The position numbers were made by a program, and so were the translations under genes. A DNA stretch of 30,919 nucleotides from a virus. Each line of letters opens with the position of its first letter. Within the stretch, counting starts at the first letter, position 1. The stretch spans positions 1 through 30,919 of the IMG/VR virus record IMGVR_UViG_3300044641_001598; one strand, written 5' to 3'. Positions 29,323 through 30,919 of the stretch are shown in pieces. The notes beneath the pieces were generated by a model. That model saw only the letters and a list, made by a program, of their open reading frames with translations, searched no databases and had not been told where the DNA came from.

Positions 29323-29622
29323 CTAAAATGGCAAATCAGGAATATCTTTGAACTTATCAGATGTATTTTGAAGTGGTTTATCTTGCTTCTCTGCTACTTT
29401 TACCTCTCCATTGGTATAAACTACTTTGCCATTGCCTAAGTATGTCTTAGAAGCCTTTATTTCACGTTCTTCTTTTGACTGCTGAATAGTTAAAGATACA
29501 TTGTTTCCGTAGTTGTCTAAATTGTCATTCACAGCGATAGTTAAATTTAGATACTTTCCTTTGACAAGTTTTGTCTTGTCTACTTTTGTCAAGTCAATAC
29601 TTGCATTAATTAGTGTTGCCAT
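29323..29622 (-). CDS. SSB-like single-strand DNA-binding protein, 99 aa
   Basis: The body is β-rich (LVKGKYLNLTIAVNDNLDNY, NVSLTIQQSKEEREIKASKT, YLGNGKVVYTNGEVKV), consistent with an OB-like fold, and the C-terminus DKFKDIPDLPF ends in the acidic-hydrophobic tip of SSB proteins. Position after exonuclease and ERF supports a role in recombination and replication. It is shorter than cellular SSB and the family assignment rests mainly on the tip and context. Confidence 0.62.
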   Translation of the reverse strand: MATLINASIDLTKVDKTKLVKGKYLNLTIAVNDNLDNYGNNVSLTIQQSKEEREIKASKTYLGNGKVVYTNGEVKVAEKQDKPLQNTSDKFKDIPDLPF

Positions 29623-29637
29623 ATTTATTTTTATTTA

Positions 29638-29832
29638 TTAATTACTTTGTCTTGATGGTTTAATTCTAATGTATAGATTGTTAAATCGTGTTTTTGTACA
29701 CTTAAAAATCTTCATTGGATTATGATAGTTACCTTGTGTTACTTTATACACTACACTTATACCATCTAATTCTAATAATTCTACAATTTGTTCTGCTCTT
29801 GAACAGTTGTAATAACGTTGTCCTGTTTTCAT
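29638..29832 (-). CDS. Small hypothetical protein, 64 aa
   Basis: Reads MKTGQRYYNCSRAEQIVELL, then ELDGISVVYKVTQGNYHNPM and a basic end (KTRFNNLYIRIKPSRQSN). It looks like a small β fold. It sits between the exonuclease and the SSB-like gene with tight spacing and an AAACT-ATG start. Function unknown. Confidence 0.62.
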   Translation of the reverse strand: MKTGQRYYNCSRAEQIVELLELDGISVVYKVTQGNYHNPMKIFKCTKTRFNNLYIRIKPSRQSN

Positions 29833-29836
29833 AGTT

Positions 29837-30508
29837 TTACTTTTTTAAAGATAAATAATAATCGTTTGCTTGTTCTACTTTTTCCTTGATTCTATTTTCT
29901 GCGTCAATGCTTCCTTCAACAATAAATCGTTTGATTCTTAGATTGTCTGATAAATGGTCAAAGTTATGTTGACATTGCACTGCATCTCTTACATTTAAAC
30001 TTTCTTCTAATAGATTTAGTTTCCAGTGCATTCTACGAACTTCATCTTCTACGATTTGTTGTGGAGTATTCATAAGACAATAAACTAACTCTGCTTGTAA
30101 ATGTCCTGTAAGCATCATATAACCTTGTAACTGCCAAAAGTAATCTTTGTTCGGAAGTTCAGTATCGAAGAAAGGAAAGGTAGATCCACTCCAAGAGCAT
30201 TTAATATCTGCAAGTAGTGTTTCCGTGTTTATGTCAGGAATGCCTGTTATCCATTCATTCTTTAATCGTTCTTCGTTTTTGTTTACGTTTAAATCCCATC
30301 CAAGAACATTACCTGCTAATTGTATGGCTTCATCTTCCATCTGAATGCCTTTGTCGGTGTAACGTGAAGAAATGTCTTTGTATATTCCGTATTCTTTCTC
30401 TCGGAACACATCTTCAATAAAAGTCTTTGCAGTTTCGGATAAGACCTCTCCCTTGCTACGGGGAGAAGTCATAAGTTTACCTAAACCACTGCATCTAAAT
30501 TGTATCAT
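29837..30508 (-). CDS. YqaJ-type recombination exonuclease, 223 aa
   Basis: PD-(D/E)XK nuclease motifs are visible: the early acidic helix KGIQMEDEAIQLA (about 53-65), GIPDI near 89-93, LADIKCSWSG near 99-108 and YFWQLQGYM near 123-131. YqaJ-like enzymes resect double-stranded DNA to give 3' single strands for the annealing protein. It starts in an ATGA overlap with the ERF gene, as expected for a coupled exonuclease/annealase pair. Confidence 0.87.
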   Translation of the reverse strand: MIQFRCSGLGKLMTSPRSKGEVLSETAKTFIEDVFREKEYGIYKDISSRYTDKGIQMEDEAIQLAGNVLGWDLNVNKNEERLKNEWITGIPDINTETLLADIKCSWSGSTFPFFDTELPNKDYFWQLQGYMMLTGHLQAELVYCLMNTPQQIVEDEVRRMHWKLNLLEESLNVRDAVQCQHNFDHLSDNLRIKRFIVEGSIDAENRIKEKVEQANDYYLSLKK

Positions 30509-30919
30509 AATAATGCGATAGTTTTAGTTTGTGATTCCGTTAACTGAAATTTAGATAGTATTTTCTTAAACTCATCTTTTGTCATATCTCCAGCATCTAC
30601 TTGTTTAAGTCCATTTTGGAATCTATCCTCCGTGATGCTTGGCTTCGTGTTTTTAACGTAATCAGAAGCACTATTTGAGTCATCATCCCCTGACTGCATC
30701 GAACACAAAGAAAGTAAAGTATATCTACGATAGTAAGTAATTGCACTTCCTATCTTTTGTGGGTCAAGAATATCAGGAAGTCGCATAAAAGATTCAATGG
30801 TTTCATTAGTATCAGTATCAATGATAATACTGAATACGTTGCCATCTTTAATAGGTTGAATAAGTAGTAAGCCATTTTCTAATAGTATTGGTTCGATTGA
30901 TTCTAATGCAGAATTAATA
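30505..30919 (-). CDS. erf: ERF-family recombinase, C-terminal part (cut by window end)
   Basis: The frame is open to the window end and has no start here. It encodes INSALESIEPILLENGLLLI, then DPQKIGSAITYYRRYTLLSL and the acidic QSGDDDSN, all classic ERF motifs. The first residues repeat those at the end of the 1-178 segment (one Ala/Ser difference), so both are one gene of 184 codons crossing the circle junction. The C-terminal 50 residues form a separate small domain (TKDEFKKILSKFQLTESQTK). It overlaps the exonuclease start (ATGA). Confidence 0.92.
   Translation of the reverse strand, partial: INSALESIEPILLENGLLLIQPIKDGNVFSIIIDTDTNETIESFMRLPDILDPQKIGSAITYYRRYTLLSLCSMQSGDDDSNSASDYVKNTKPSITEDRFQNGLKQVDAGDMTKDEFKKILSKFQLTESQTKTIALL
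30882..30919. repeat. Window-end overlap (matches 1-38)
   Basis: Second copy of the end overlap. Both differences from 1-38 keep the ERF frame: one is synonymous (Ile) and the other is Ala versus Ser, as expected for variants within a phage population. Confidence 0.85.

Larger units (their letters stand above)
650..30651 (-). repeat. Dispersed strand-biased motif AAACACG (usual form AAACACGRA)
   Basis: By eye I find about 30 copies of AAACACG on the minus strand, mostly followed by A or GA. Examples are 650-656, 892-898, 6854-6860, 19754-19760, 21467-21473, 26008-26014, 26827-26833, 28705-28711 and 29211-29217, plus roughly twenty within genes. Only one copy in the opposite orientation was noticed (near 9632). 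Copies lie in all three codon frames and in intergenic leaders. Confidence 0.6.

Noticed and set aside
1-30919. Integrase, excisionase or lysogeny repressor
   Set aside because: No tyrosine or serine recombinase motif was found in any frame; the HTH protein at 190-636 alone does not indicate lysogeny.

Overview
The window is an almost complete, circularly permuted genome of a small tailed phage (siphovirus type) of the Bacteroidota, most likely infecting a flavobacterium. The evidence is a very AT-rich sequence, absence of Shine-Dalgarno motifs, promoter-like TAnnTTTG boxes, and many protein families I know from Bacteroidota phages. The two ends of the window overlap: bases 1-38 match bases 30882-30919 with two substitutions. 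Joining them reconstructs one intact ERF-type recombinase gene, giving a circle of about 30.88 kb. Every gene I can support is on the minus strand, so transcription runs from high to low coordinates and across the junction. I see no integrase, no lysogeny repressor, no tRNA and no CRISPR array, so a virulent lifestyle is likely.

Layout in the direction of transcription. (1) A putative promoter with a palindromic operator (about 2022-2061) starts an early run of very small genes (1985 down to 190). The run continues through the junction into the ERF annealing protein, a YqaJ-type exonuclease, a small protein and an SSB-like protein (29323-29622). It ends in a structured intergenic RNA with a terminator (29223-29293). 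(2) A GIY-YIG protein and a small protein follow. Next comes a leader with a TATATTTG box, a terminator hairpin and an 8-base complementary segment that may act as an attenuator or pseudoknot (28396-28500). (3) The replication module holds a winged-helix initiator with internal 18-bp direct repeats (possible origin), a RecA/DnaB-like ATPase and NinG/Rap. (4) About fifteen small accessory genes follow. One is a DUF2829/Tad2-like protein, a family known to counter Thoeris defence. Others are a zinc-ribbon protein, tandem paralogues and tiny membrane peptides. An ECF-like sigma factor lies at the boundary to the late genes.

(5) The late region (22.2 to 2.2 kb) carries a HAD-domain protein, small and large terminase, a tail assembly chaperone with a -1 frameshift on a nine-T run, and a tail-completion protein. 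Then come two tail-fibre-like proteins, a gp10-like neck protein, two baseplate/tail-tip proteins, the tape measure, an XkdF-type prohead protease and a scaffold. The major capsid, major tail, a small structural protein, the portal (with a C-terminal extension) and a connector complete the set. Lysis genes (two holin-like membrane proteins, a tiny membrane peptide, an M15 peptidase endolysin) and a metallophosphoesterase end at a strong terminator (2115-2146). The order is unusual: the tail genes lie between terminase and head genes, and the portal is last.

The least explained signal is a short motif, AAACACG (usually AAACACGRA) on the coding strand. I count about 30 copies by eye in that orientation and essentially one in the other. 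It occurs in all three codon frames and in intergenic gaps, so it appears to act at the DNA or RNA level. Most functional calls rest on recognising family motifs by eye; no database search was possible.
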